From: Monosporascus cannonballus
Taxonomy: Eukaryota; Ascomycota; Sordariomycetes; Xylariales
Reading direction: 5' to 3'
Length of the DNA: 64,000 nt
NCBI GenBank assembly: GCA_004154925.1
Contig: QJNS01000039.1
Coordinates: forward strand, 65,009-129,008
Shown here: piece by piece, positions 11,323-22,259 of the stretch
Layout: each line of letters opens with the position of its first letter
How positions within the stretch are numbered: position 1 is the first letter of the stretch
The notes under the pieces: model-generated
The model's input: only the letters and a program-made list of their open reading frames with translations
Told to the model about the DNA's origin: nothing
Database searches by the model: none
Made by a program: the position numbers and the translations under genes

Positions 11323-11732
11323 TCATGACCTAACGAGCCACGGCCTCCAGAAACGGTCTGTCATGATCCAACCACAAGTGCGCGGTAGGGCAGGTCACGT
11401 GATGGATCACCAACGCACTGGTGGTAAGCTAGTAAGTAAGCCGGATTACCAACTCACTGGTGGTGAGCCAGTAAGCCGGATCACCAGTTTACGGGTAATA
11501 ATCCAACTAACAAAAATAAGATATATACGCTTACTAATTCCATAGTTTAGATAATTTTAGCTTATAACATTTATCAATATTAATTGTTTACAATATAATT
11601 ACCTAAGGCACCTTTAATATTACGAAACATAATACATTATTTTATTTATTACTTAGATTTCCATAATATTTCTGTTAATATAAACCCGTATAACTAAGGT
11701 TTAATAATTAGTTAAACCGCCTAGCCGTTATA
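11323..11732 (+). repeat. B1 5' LTR (LTR-B), 410 bp
   Basis: Starts TGTCATGACC and ends CCGTTATA. The U3 part has the 8-bp palindrome TCACGTGA at 11395-11402 and a tandem repeat, units 11405-11443 (39 bp) and 11444-11478 (35 bp) plus a partial third. The AATAAGATATATACGCTTA region near 11515-11535 fits the core promoter, since ATATATACGCTTA is shared by all LTR-B copies. The downstream CATAAACCCGTACGACTAAGG-type block is the most conserved part of the family. Confidence 0.9.
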
Positions 11733-11789
11733 CGTTACAAACTGTTATTTAATAATACCGTTAAATTCTAAATAATATTTAATATTGTT

Positions 11790-12900
11790 AAAATATCGAC
11801 TAACGTTTAAAAAACCCTTATTTAACAACTTTAGGCTCGAAGTCGGGAACGAGAAAAAAAAAATCCGACAAATTAAGGCTACGTTATTTGCTTAAGCCTT
11901 TTTCGCCTGCATAAAGCCTAAAAAGCCGGAACCTTATGATAAAAAAGATAACCTTTAAACATTTTTAATTTAAGCACGAATTTATTTTCGTTTCTTAAAC
12001 CTTAATAATCCAGCAGATTAAGTCCTAAGGGTAGAAATATGCCTAATGGGAAATATAATTAATTAATTTAAACCTATTATAAAAAATTTCCTAGAAATAA
12101 AAAACTCGAATAAAGAAAACTTTATTAATAAATTTCTTATATTTTATACTATTTTCGAAAATAAAATACGTAATAATTTCGGCAATCCAAATAAAAAACA
12201 ATTTGCAGCCTAGCAACTTTTACACTCCCGACAAAGAAAATGCATATCTAAGTACGCCGTAACTTTTAAAAATTTTGCGGTTAAAACCGGATAAATGAAC
12301 GATAAAACTAATATTCTTTTTAATATATTTTACAAAACAAATTAAAAAATAATGTAAAGAATAAAGTTTTTCGGATTAAATAATGAATTGCTCTGAACCG
12401 GTATATTATAAAAATAATTAAAATTAATAATTGACAATTTAAAAAATAATAAAAGAAAAAAGATAATATATATTACGTTCGAGATATAATAGGTCCAATT
12501 AAGGGAAAAAACGAAACGTATTTTTTATTTCTTATAAAACGGCGCTGGGACCTATTGAACTCGGCGTTACCCACAAATAAAACTAGAATCAGATTAAATG
12601 CTTTAATTACGGAAAAATAGGATATAACACCTATAAATACGAAAAACCCAAAAAGCCATATCAAAATTACTGGATATCCGTGCCGAAAGAACAATCCAGA
12701 AATTATTAAAGAAACGAGAGCAAAACTATTAACGTAATTTAAGCCAAGTACATATTAAGGTTATAACAAAAAATCCAATAAGAATTATTATAATAAAAGA
12801 TTTGACGAAGAATGCGAAAAGCTAAAAAGTTAATTCGATAAATATCGCGAACATAGCAAAAGGCATTATAAAAATAATTACGTAAATACCAGAATTGGAC
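11790..12900 (+). pseudogene. B1 gag with zinc knuckle
   Basis: Structural protein of the retrotransposon particle. The CX2CX4HX4C knuckle is at 12599-12640, now reading CFNYGKIGYNTYKY: only the first Cys is intact, while the other Cys and the His are Tyr through RIP-type changes. The upstream capsid part starts near 11790, where ...AACCCTTATTTAACAACTTTAGG has a counterpart in M3 near 46310. Multiple stops. Confidence 0.75.
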
Positions 12901-15900
12901 AAAAGAAATCTGTCCCGGAACGCTTAATTAATACGGCAAAATATACCCCATATATTGTCGACGACGTGGATATCCCGATTACGAAAAATAAAAATAATAT
13001 ATTTACGAACGAATCACCCGTATATACTATAAAGGATTCGATTTTCCAAACGTACCGGAAATAATAAGAACGATAAATAATGGTATTAATAATTTCGAAC
13101 CATAACCCCAAAAAATATCCAGTAATTAACGCAAACAAAAGCTGGCCCAAAAAGAGTAATACTTACAAAAAAACTCTTTTTGTTATGATAGATAATAAAA
13201 TTATTAAACGGAAAAACATTAACCCAGCGTATAATAAAAAAATACTGCCAAAAATTTATTACGAATTTCCATTTTCAGTTAATATTTATTATAAGTTTTT
13301 ACGAAAGAAAAACCTTTAAAAATACGTTAATTTAGAAAATGTTTTTAAAATAATAATTAAAATAACGTATATTAGGATATAATCGTAAATATAACAAAAT
13401 TATTTATTTAATAAAAACAATATAACAAAATCAAAAATAATTAATATAACTTAAAAGAATAATACGCCAGCAATAACGATAAATATAAGCAAAATTTAAT
13501 AAATTGGAATAAAAATTAAAAAAAATTACTTATAAAAAAACTGCAACATAATAAAACCCAAGAAAATTAAAAAGAATTTCCGAAAAAGTCTTTAAACGCG
13601 ACAGTAAAAAACGTTAACGATTTTATCACTTCGGAAATACAAATAAAAACGTATTAATATATCGCAATAATAAATTACCGAACTTTAGGCAGAAATTATA
13701 TTATATTAAATATAATTAATAAATTGAAATTATTATGGAAATATAAGTTAAAATCTTATATAACTACGAATGCCGAAAATTAAAAATTCGTTAACGATAA
13801 TAGAAACATTATATGCAAAATTAATTATTTCGAAATTTTTATTTAAGGACGATACCAAATAATTGCTTTTAATATTATTTTATTTGGGAATTACGATATA
13901 ATCTTAAGATTACTATAAATATGTTAATACGGAATTTTAATTAATTAAAAGATTAATTAAGTAAAGTTCGCCTTTATCTTATTCACAGATAAGAAAAAAA
14001 AGAATTAAAATTTTAATATTTGATTAATAAAAACGGCAAATATAAATATAAAAATAATCTAAAAACTTAACCACCCAAAAAAATAAAATATAAAGAAACA
14101 ATAAGAATCAGAAAAAGATACGACGTATTATTACTATCATTAAAACGAAAGTAAAGTAATTAAATAATAATTTAAAACAATAACCTTAAAATTTAAAAAA
14201 TCTATTTAATATGTTATTATAATATTATAGATATAAACAAATTTTTAAAAAGGAATTCGATATGAAATTACTAGAACATAATGAATAAAATTATGAAAAA
14301 GCTTTTAAAAAATATTTTCGACAAGGTTTTACCTTATTTATAATCTTAACAGAAATAAGTTACGTACTTTTAAAAAATACTTAGAAAATCGTTTATAAAA
14401 AGGATGGATTCGACCTTCGAAATTACCAATAAAATACCTTATATTTTTCGTATGGAAAAAAAGGAAAATTACAATTTATGGTTAAATATAAATAATTAAA
14501 TAATATTACAGTTAAAAATCAAATATTATTGCCCCTAATTACGGAAATAAAAAACCGACTTTATTAAGTTAAATAATTTATAATATTCGATTATAAAAAT
14601 AAATATAAGTTTATTAAAATTAAAAGAAATACGAATAAAAAATAACTTTTAAAACGAAATACGGATTATTTAAATATTTAGTTATATGAAAAAAATTTAG
14701 GAACGTATTAATAGCCTTTTAACGAATAATAAATTATGTATTACGGAAATACCTTAATATTTTCGTTATTTAGTATTTCGATCATATTTTTATTTTTTCG
14801 AAAAGAAAAACAGTATATATAAGATATATTCATAAAGTTTTTCAAATTTTATAGGACGTAAAATTACTTATTAACGTAGAAAAAAATCAATTCCATATAT
14901 AAAAAATAAAATATCTGAGATATATTATTGCTATAGACCATGTTAAAATAAACCTTACGAAAATTGCTGTAATTATAAAATAATAAACGTTAATAACAGT
15001 TAAGGAAATATACGCATTTTTTGGATTCGTTAATTATTATCGGAAGTTTATTCGAAATTTTAATAAGATAATTATACCTTTGATAAATTTTACGAAACAA
15101 AAATTTAAATGGATGCCAAATACGGAAAAAGCATTTTCAAATATTAAGGATAGGATTACCAGCGAATTAATATTAATTATATATGATTTAAACCGCTTTG
15201 TTAAATTAAAAACTGATATTTCGGATTATACGTTAAATATAATAATCGAATAACGAAATAATTAAGGCGAATTATACCTTATTATATTCTTTTTGTATAA
15301 ATAAAACAAAGCGGAACTTAATTACGGTATTTTAGATAAACGGTTTAGGGCCATTACTATGACATTTCGAGAATTCAAGTATTTCTTAAAGGAAAATTTG
15401 CATTAAGTTAAGATTTATACGGATCATCAAAATCTTACCCGATTTATTACGATTAAGAAATTTACAAAACGATAATTTCGCGATACGGAAGAATTTGCGA
15501 ATTTCGACTTTATTATTATTTACAAAAAAGCTTCAGAAAATAATAAAGCAGATATTTGAAGCAAATACCCAAATTTTGAAAAAGAATTACTTAAAATTAG
15601 CTATATAATTTTTGATATTAATATAAGAAGATATGTACGTTTACGATACATTACGATAATTTAAGTAGCATTTTTAAATATGTATTAAAAGATCTAATAA
15701 TATAATAACGGCTTTCTAGAAAACCAAAAAACGAATAAAATGCAAGTTCAAAAAAAATACCAAAATATTTTAGTACAAAAAATATACGAATATTAGTCAT
15801 ACGGATATCTAAGGATTTACAAAACTCTAAAACGGCTTTAACGTACATATTTCTTTCCTAAAATAAAATTAACAGTACAAAAATTATACGGCAATACGAT

Positions 15901-16350
15901 ATTTGCGCTAGAATCAAAGTACGGCGATATAAGCCATACGAAAAATTATAGCCATTATTAATAGCAAAACGACCATGGTACTTAGTTATATTCGATTTTA
16001 TTCCCAAATTTCCTATATCAAAAAATCCAACTATAGGAATATATTACGATAATACTTTCGTAATTATTAATCGATTTACGAAATCTTCCTATTTTTTACC
16101 TTATTATAAGAATATAAACGCCGAATAACTGGCATATATTTTGTTAAATATATTTTTAGCATATAACACAAAATAATGTTAAAATAAAAAACGAACAAAT
16201 ATATAAAGTAAAGGAAATTCTCGATATACGGAAATAAAACAAATTTACCCAGTACCTGATTAAATGGAAAAAGCACCCGGATTCCGAGAATACCTGGGAC
16301 CCTGTCAAAAACCTTATTAACGCCTAACACCTATTAAAAACCTTTTACTA
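12900..16350 (+). pseudogene. B1 pol: protease, RT, RNase H, deleted integrase, chromodomain
   Basis: Protease region about 13600-13960, with a YDIIL block starting 13892. RT about 14330-15000, the catalytic box now Y-F-D-H at 14774-14785 followed by IFIFS. RNase H about 15150-15590 (KTDISDYTLN, then GELYL-like). Integrase begins about 15650, with the RFTK-type block near 16070. It breaks near 16140-16195, where about 0.7-0.8 kb present in B2 (about 50360-51060) is missing. A chromodomain end reading ENTWDPVKNLINA lies about 16285-16325. Many stops. Confidence 0.85.
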
Positions 16351-16439
16351 ATAATAACGGAACCACCCGCAATAATAATATTCTAATCCATAAAATCCCA
16401 GGAAAAAATCCTTAATTTACCGTATTCCAATTAATAACG

Positions 16440-16796
16440 TTTACTTTCCTTAAGGCCTATATTTAGAATACAAACTTTAACTTTAATTACGCAGAGTTAT
16501 TAAAATCGTTTAAGGATTAAAAGGCACAATTAATAAGTTTCGCACCCTGGGATTAATAATGCTAACGCTAACCACGTATACGAGAAAAATGCGTAAAAGC
16601 CTCGGATAAAAACTTTTCGGCCGCTAGCTTTTCCTTTTTTAATTTTTTTCAATTTTGCGATATAACGATTAATTATAAAAACGGGGATTCTTATCCCGTC
16701 GCACGAACGTCCTCGACGAACGCATTTTTTATAACGAGAAGCCCCGTCCATTATTTAGCAATTAAGTTACCAAGCAGAATAAAAAATATAAGGCAT
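16440..16796 (-). pseudogene. Antisense Zn2Cys6-like/coiled-coil gene, copy B1 (best-preserved cysteine array)
   Basis: Opposite strand to pol, between chromodomain and 3' LTR. From an ATG at 16796 the minus frame gives a cysteine array with spacing C-X2-C-X6-C-X8-C-X2-C-X6-C, the binuclear Zn2Cys6 pattern. Observed residues are Y, Y, C, Y, C, C (YKKCVRRGRSC closes it), Tyr being TGY-to-TAY changes. A lysine-rich coiled-coil segment follows (about 16640-16690). An open frame runs 16751 to 16530, but a frame change near 16620 is needed to reach the RIRxQ...QSLNDF landmark near 16450-16590. Fungal Zn2Cys6 domains bind DNA, but the role here is unknown. Confidence 0.62.
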
Positions 16797-16958
16797 TATG
16801 TTAAAATCTTCAAGTTTAATTAAATTAGCCAAGATAAATCGCTGTTCGGATTTGCGAAAATGACAATTAGATATACCGGAAAATATGTTAAACGAATACA
16901 AAAGTTTACCAAAAAAAAAGAAAATCTTAAGGGCAAAATTTGTAAAAAGGAAAATTGT

Positions 16959-17104
16959 GTTATAACTTAACGAGCCACGGCCTTTAGAAACGGTCTGTTA
17001 TAATCCAACCATAAGTGCGCGGTGGGGCAGATTACGTGATGGGTCATTAACGTATTGGTGGTGAGCCAGTAAGCCGGATCACCAACTTACTAGTAATGAG
17101 CCAA
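16959..17104 (+). repeat. B1 3' LTR, left part
   Basis: TGTTATAACTTAACGAGCC onward matches the 5' LTR from 11323 to 11470, with a short indel and C-to-T/G-to-A differences. It breaks at GTAATGAGCCAAT, after which foreign sequence begins. The rest of the LTR resumes at about 28173. Confidence 0.85.
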
Positions 17105-17114
17105 TTACCTCAGC

Positions 17115-17237
17115 TAGCTCAGGCCTCCCTGGCTCGTTTTCCCGATTTCTTCAAAGTTCCTTAAGTACCGCTCCACAACGCTAAATATTAACCAATCAAA
17201 TCCCAAATCCCCTAACGAGCCAGCGAGGCCTGAGTTA
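17115..17237. repeat. 123-bp unit with about 25-bp inverted ends (MITE-like), not RIPed
   Basis: TAGCTCAGGCCTCCCTGGCT at the left is mirrored by AGCCAGCGAGGCCTGAGTTA at the right, about 22 of 25 positions pairing. Base composition is normal. It is bounded by TA on both sides. It may be a small inverted-repeat element of its own or the subterminal part of the large insertion's left end. Confidence 0.6.
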
Positions 17238-17239
17238 TA

Positions 17240-20080
17240 ATTACGTAAAAACGGCTTCGTTTGGTATATTTGCTTTTTTAAACAAACAAAAATCCGTAAT
17301 AACTTAATAACAATACGTTTTTATAAATATATATATATATATATACGATTACCTTAATTATGGCTTATTATCAATATTACGATAATTTTAATTAAAACCT
17401 ATTTGCTATTTTTAAACCCTAATACGTATAATAACTATAGCCCGAGCCTGTTACGTTATTATCCCCCCTTTTAAAACATAATAAATCCGAATTTTTCCAG
17501 TTTTACCGGATTACGCCCTTAAAACAAAATATACATACGCATACCTTAAATTTCTGGCATTAATATAAAAAAATTAATATAACGTTTAAAAATTTTATTC
17601 GTAACTACCTATTATATAACGATTTAAGCCGAATTATTAATTCGATTATTTGAATTAATTAATTAATTAATATATTAAGAAAAAAATAAATACGTAAATA
17701 TTTATTAATATGTAAAAATTAATAAAACTTTTTAATTTTTATTAATTAAAACCTTATTATATATAAATATTATAATATATTATATGGAAAACTTATAATT
17801 TTCACAGAAAAACCTGGATTTCGCGGTTTGCCGGAAATTTATTATTTAAAATTAACGTAATTTATATTATTTTGGATAAAAGTTAATATTTTATAAAAAT
17901 GTTTATTTTTAATTAATTTAAATTTTTAAATTAAATAATTATATATTTAAGGAAAAAATAATAATGGTATAATATAAAACGGAAAACGAAATAATTTCGT
18001 AATAATAATAATTCGGACATTTTTATATATTGTTTTTCATAATTTTAATTGTTATAATTAAAATAATTTCTAAAATTAACGGTAATTACCTACTTTATTT
18101 ATTAAGAAGATTTTTATTATTTTGGAATTTATTACGAAATAATAATAATATATTAAAAAGATTAAGTATTTGTACAAATTATTATATATTAAATAAAAAT
18201 ATAATTTGGTTAATAAAGAAAATTAAAATAACCGTATTAATTTTTTTATAATAATATAATGTTAATTAAAATGAATTACGTTTTATAACTAAGTACAATA
18301 AAATAATATTATATTTTATTATAATAATTTTAATATTTAAAATTATATTCGTAATATAACGTTTTAATACGATACCGTTATACGGAATATTATTATTACC
18401 TTTACCTATTATTATAACCGTATTCTTAAAAAATTTAAAGTAATTTATATTCCAGTCTAATTAATATTATAAAATATTATAATAATATGTCGTATTACTT
18501 AATATTTTTTATAAATTCGTAATTAATATTATCCGGATTTTATTCCCAATTTTTATTAATACGTTTTATAAACGTAATAAATAAAAGTTCCCGGGTTTTC
18601 CTAAATTAAATATATATTATATAATAAACGTTATTCGATTTCATTAAATATAATTAACGAAAACGAAAATATTATCCATAATACATATAACGTTTATCGA
18701 AAATTCTTTTAAAAAATATATAAATTTAAAAAAAATCTTGTCGGTTTTCGGAATATTTTTATTTTATTTATAAAAATTTGAAAATATTTAGTTATATTTG
18801 GAAAATATACGCCAATTAAACCGAAATAACCGATTTATATAATAAGAAATAATAGTCTTTTTTTGTTTTTACCTTATTCCATATATAAATAAATTTTTTA
18901 TTTATAATTATACATATTTATTAACCCAATAATATAACCGGGACATATAAAATATAAGTAATTTTAAGAATGGATTATTAATTTTTAAATAAAATAACAT
19001 AATTATATCAAAAATTACTAAAATTCCACTTTTTTAAACCTTTTATCCTTTATATGCATAATATTCGTATATTTACATTATTCTTATAGGAATTACGTAT
19101 CCGATACAAATTATTTGTAATAAAAGCATTTAATATATATAAAATCTTCCGGAATATTGCGATCGAAAATCTTTTTTCGAAAACCGAACTTACCGAAGTC
19201 ATAAAATATATATACTCCCGGTTAACCGTCGCCGAATTTAAATCTATTACATATAATATAATTTTTTAAATATCTTAATTGTATTAAATTAATAAAGGAA
19301 ATGTTACGGGATCTTAAATAAAATACGTTAATAAATAAAGAATTTTTTAAGAAATATTTTTATTACTATTTATTAATAATATATTACCTAATAATATAAA
19401 TAATTTAACGGATAATTTATAAATATTTTAGTTTTTAACTTGAAAATATAATTTATTTATATTATTTATTAAACGGTACGGTTTTAATTAAAACGTACAC
19501 AATAAAGCCTTTTTATTAAATAATTATAAGGCCGGAAATATCTTTAATATAACCGATATTTTATAAGGCAATAATTTTTTAACTTTATTAAAAATAATAA
19601 TTAATTATTAATTAATTGCGTTCTTATTAAAAAAAAAATACGAAATTCTTGCCGTTTTTTTTTAAAAAAACCTAAATTTATTTATATTTTTAATATATTA
19701 TATAATATAACAATATTAATTATATTAAGCAATTAATATCGATTTTATTATTTTTATAAGGCCGGTTAATTTAATTACGGCAAAAAAATATTTTATATTC
19801 ATTAAATATTACGTTTTGTAATATTAAATTAAATCCTTATTAATTTGATTTTAATATTAAGTTTAATTCCGATAAAATCCAAAAAAAATATAAAAAATGT
19901 TTAATTAAAAGGGCGAATATTATAATCTATAATTTATTAACGAATTCCGCCAGTCGAAAAATAATATATATAATATTAATATTATCTTTTTCCGAACTTC
20001 ATTTTTAATTAAATATAATATATCCCTATAATACGAATTTTTATATCCGTTATACTTTTTTGCAAAATAAACGTTACGTT
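17240..20080. other. RIPed AT-rich DNA, no gene recognised
   Basis: Opens with an (AT)n run at about 17326-17346. TAA/TAG are dense in all frames, and the open frames present are short and made of Ile/Leu/Asn/Lys, as expected of AT-rich noise. It plausibly holds the gag/protease/integrase part of the copia-like relic that becomes faintly readable at about 20090, but I cannot show it. Confidence 0.5.
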
Positions 20081-20089
20081 ATTCGGGAT

Positions 20090-20290
20090 TTTCGTAATAA
20101 AATTTCGAACGCGTTTATTTTTTATTTCGGAATTTCTAGTTTATTAATGGATATCTATTTCGGACTAAAAGGGATAGCTAAGAATCCGAAAATATTTTGG
20201 CTACGGGCCGTAAAATTATAAAAATTAAGTTTGTCGATTTTAATAATACCGTACCTATTATTAACGACGTAAATAAATTTAATTAGTTAA
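20090..20290 (+). pseudogene. Possible copia-type integrase C-terminus fragment
   Basis: The plus frame reads ...GYLFRTKRDS, a stop, then ESENILATGRKIIKIKFVDF, recalling the end of Ty1/copia integrase (a GY...K-Y-R block followed by K-x-x-x-R-D-V-x-F). The match is loose and RIP has changed several codons. Without an alignment this is a suggestion only. Confidence 0.35.
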
Positions 20291-21557
20291 ATACGGCAAA
20301 AAAAGAAAATTAATTTGTAAATAATATTAATATAATTATTCGAAAAACCATTAATATTTTATTTATTAAAAATAATTTAGTTCAAAATAACCGTAATATT
20401 TCGTATACAAAAAAAAATTATAATCTTATAATACAAATTATCGATAATTTTATTAATAATCTTAATTAAAGCGGTCCATTATTATTATCGTCGTTATCGG
20501 ATAAACAAAATAAGAATTTATCGGATAAAAACAAACTATTAATATAATTTTTTATTTTTTTATGATTTTATAATATATTTTATATAAATAATATAATATT
20601 TATATTATAATTTTAATATTAATATAACTTTATTATTTATGTAATCTTAATTAATTACTTTCGGAATCGTTTTATATATTACCGTAATTACCTGGTTATT
20701 ATATTAACATAATTTATTTATTTTCGGTAATAAAACCGTAAATAAAAAAATAATATTTTACGATATGATATACGGCATAATTATTAACGAAATTAATATA
20801 AGGAATTAAGTTTATAATTTACGTAATCTTAATTAATTATATCTCGTTCGAACGTTTTATTTTTTATAAAATTATATAAAAATATCATATTACTTATAAT
20901 TAAATATAACGCATAATTTCGAATTAACCCGTATACCTTGTTTGTAATAAACTTACCAATTAATATTTTTAAGTACTTTTTGAAATTTCTTTTTTCCGCT
21001 TTACTTTTTTTTGTCCGCTATTATAACTTATATATTAATAATTCTTTTTACGTTTTTAAATCCTAAGATTTCGTTTATCCTAACCGTAATATTTACATTT
21101 AAATCCTTTTGAAAATTTTTATTTAAATTATATAATAATACTAACATTTGGAAATTACGTATAAACATTTTTTGCTGCATGTTTATACATAATTTATAAA
21201 TTTATTATTTATATAAGTCCGTAAATAATAATATCAACAAAATAATTATATAATATATATTTCCTGGCTAAGCGGCCCAGTTTATAAAGTTATAAACCTT
21301 TTTTCGTATCGTTTATATAGTACCTAATTTATATAACCTTTTTGCTAAATTGTAAAAGCCGTAATTAATTAAAGGTCTATAATTAATTTAGTAATTTAAT
21401 AACCTATAAGGCCGGCATAATCCGCCATAACGTAAATTTTGTTCTGCCGGTTATTATTACGGAGGATATCCCGAATTATACTGTTAGCATTTAATATTTA
21501 TGTAAATACCGCACTTTTCCGTAATAGAAAGTCCCATTCGTAATATAAGCTTTTCGT

Positions 21558-21687
21558 AATACCACCAAACTTATAAATCTCCAATAATTATAGGATTTTT
21601 CTAATCAATATATATTCGTATTAATGCCACCAAGCTTATAGATCTCTAATGATCGTAAGATTTTTCTAATTAATATGTATTCGCATT
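21558..21687. repeat. 65-bp tandem duplication
   Basis: Units 21558-21622 and 21623-21687, sharing AATRCCACCAARCTTATARA and TTTTTCTAATYAATATRTAT. Almost all differences are C/T or G/A, with the second unit the less RIPed. A third partial start (AATGCCA) follows. Confidence 0.92.
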
Positions 21688-21896
21688 AATGCCAAAACGT
21701 GGGATATTTATTTTCTTTCAATTTTCCGCCACATTAATATAACCTTATGGCATATACCTATTATTTGGAATCAGCCACGCATAATATGTATTTTCCGTAA
21801 GGAATATCTTATATCTTAGGACAGTCGAATATTGCTTAGTTAATACGAAAATGCTCTAATCGGGACTACGTTGTCGGTTTCGCTCTATTGCAGGTT

Positions 21897-22063
21897 GTTC
21901 TGGTACCGGTTCCTGCTGTTTTTTGGTTAAGGATCTTATTACCCGTCCTTAAGGCTATTCCTTAAGGGCAAATTATTTTTGTTCTGGTACCTATTCCGGC
22001 TGTTTTTTGGTCCAAGATTTTTTACCTGTTTTTAAAATTATTTCTTAAGGGCAGGTTATTTTT
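21897..22063. repeat. 84/83-bp tandem duplication
   Basis: Units 21897-21980 and 21981-22063, each starting GTTCTGGTACC and ending TTATTTTT. Each contains CTGTTTTTTGGT and CTTAAGGGCA. Unit one is 28 codons long, so it could have been an in-frame protein repeat on the minus strand before a 1-bp loss in unit two. Confidence 0.92.
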
Positions 22064-22259
22064 CGGAAATAGGTTATTTCTCGAGGATATTATTAGCGAA
22101 TCTAATTTCTTTAATTAGGCGAATAAGGTTTTTTCGGTTTTTTCGGGATATATTATTAGGAGCTATAACGGAAATTGCTTTTATTATATCGGCAAAAAGT
22201 TTATTTACCTTTTATAATATCGTAAAATATATAAAGATATATATTATAATATGGATTTC

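Larger units (their letters stand above)
21420..22250 (-). pseudogene. Less-mutated coding-like relic, minus strand, family not recognised
   Basis: CA/TG are commoner here than in the flanks. Minus-strand frames give stretches such as EPVPEQPAIERNRQRSPD (about 21915-21860) and a segment near 21690-21780 containing GYINVAEN and INIPRFGINA. Stops interrupt. The Pro/Glu/Arg-rich stretch resembles the linker of copia polyproteins, but the downstream part does not look like reverse transcriptase to me. Two tandem duplications lie inside it. Confidence 0.35.

Noticed and set aside
12878..13150. 90-codon minus open frame in B1 and its 110-codon counterpart at 47035-47367
   Set aside because: Both are complements of the gag/protease spacer of plus-strand gypsy-B. 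Their similarity reflects element homology, not a separate gene.
16076..16330. 84-codon minus open frame in B1, similar to plus frames at 758-952 and 62784-63038
   Set aside because: Complement of the pol chromodomain end (ENTWDPVKNLINA). The recurring MLGVNKVFD-type start is the reverse of that conserved block.
17326..17346. (AT)n run as a regulatory element
   Set aside because: Simple microsatellite; no gene beside it.
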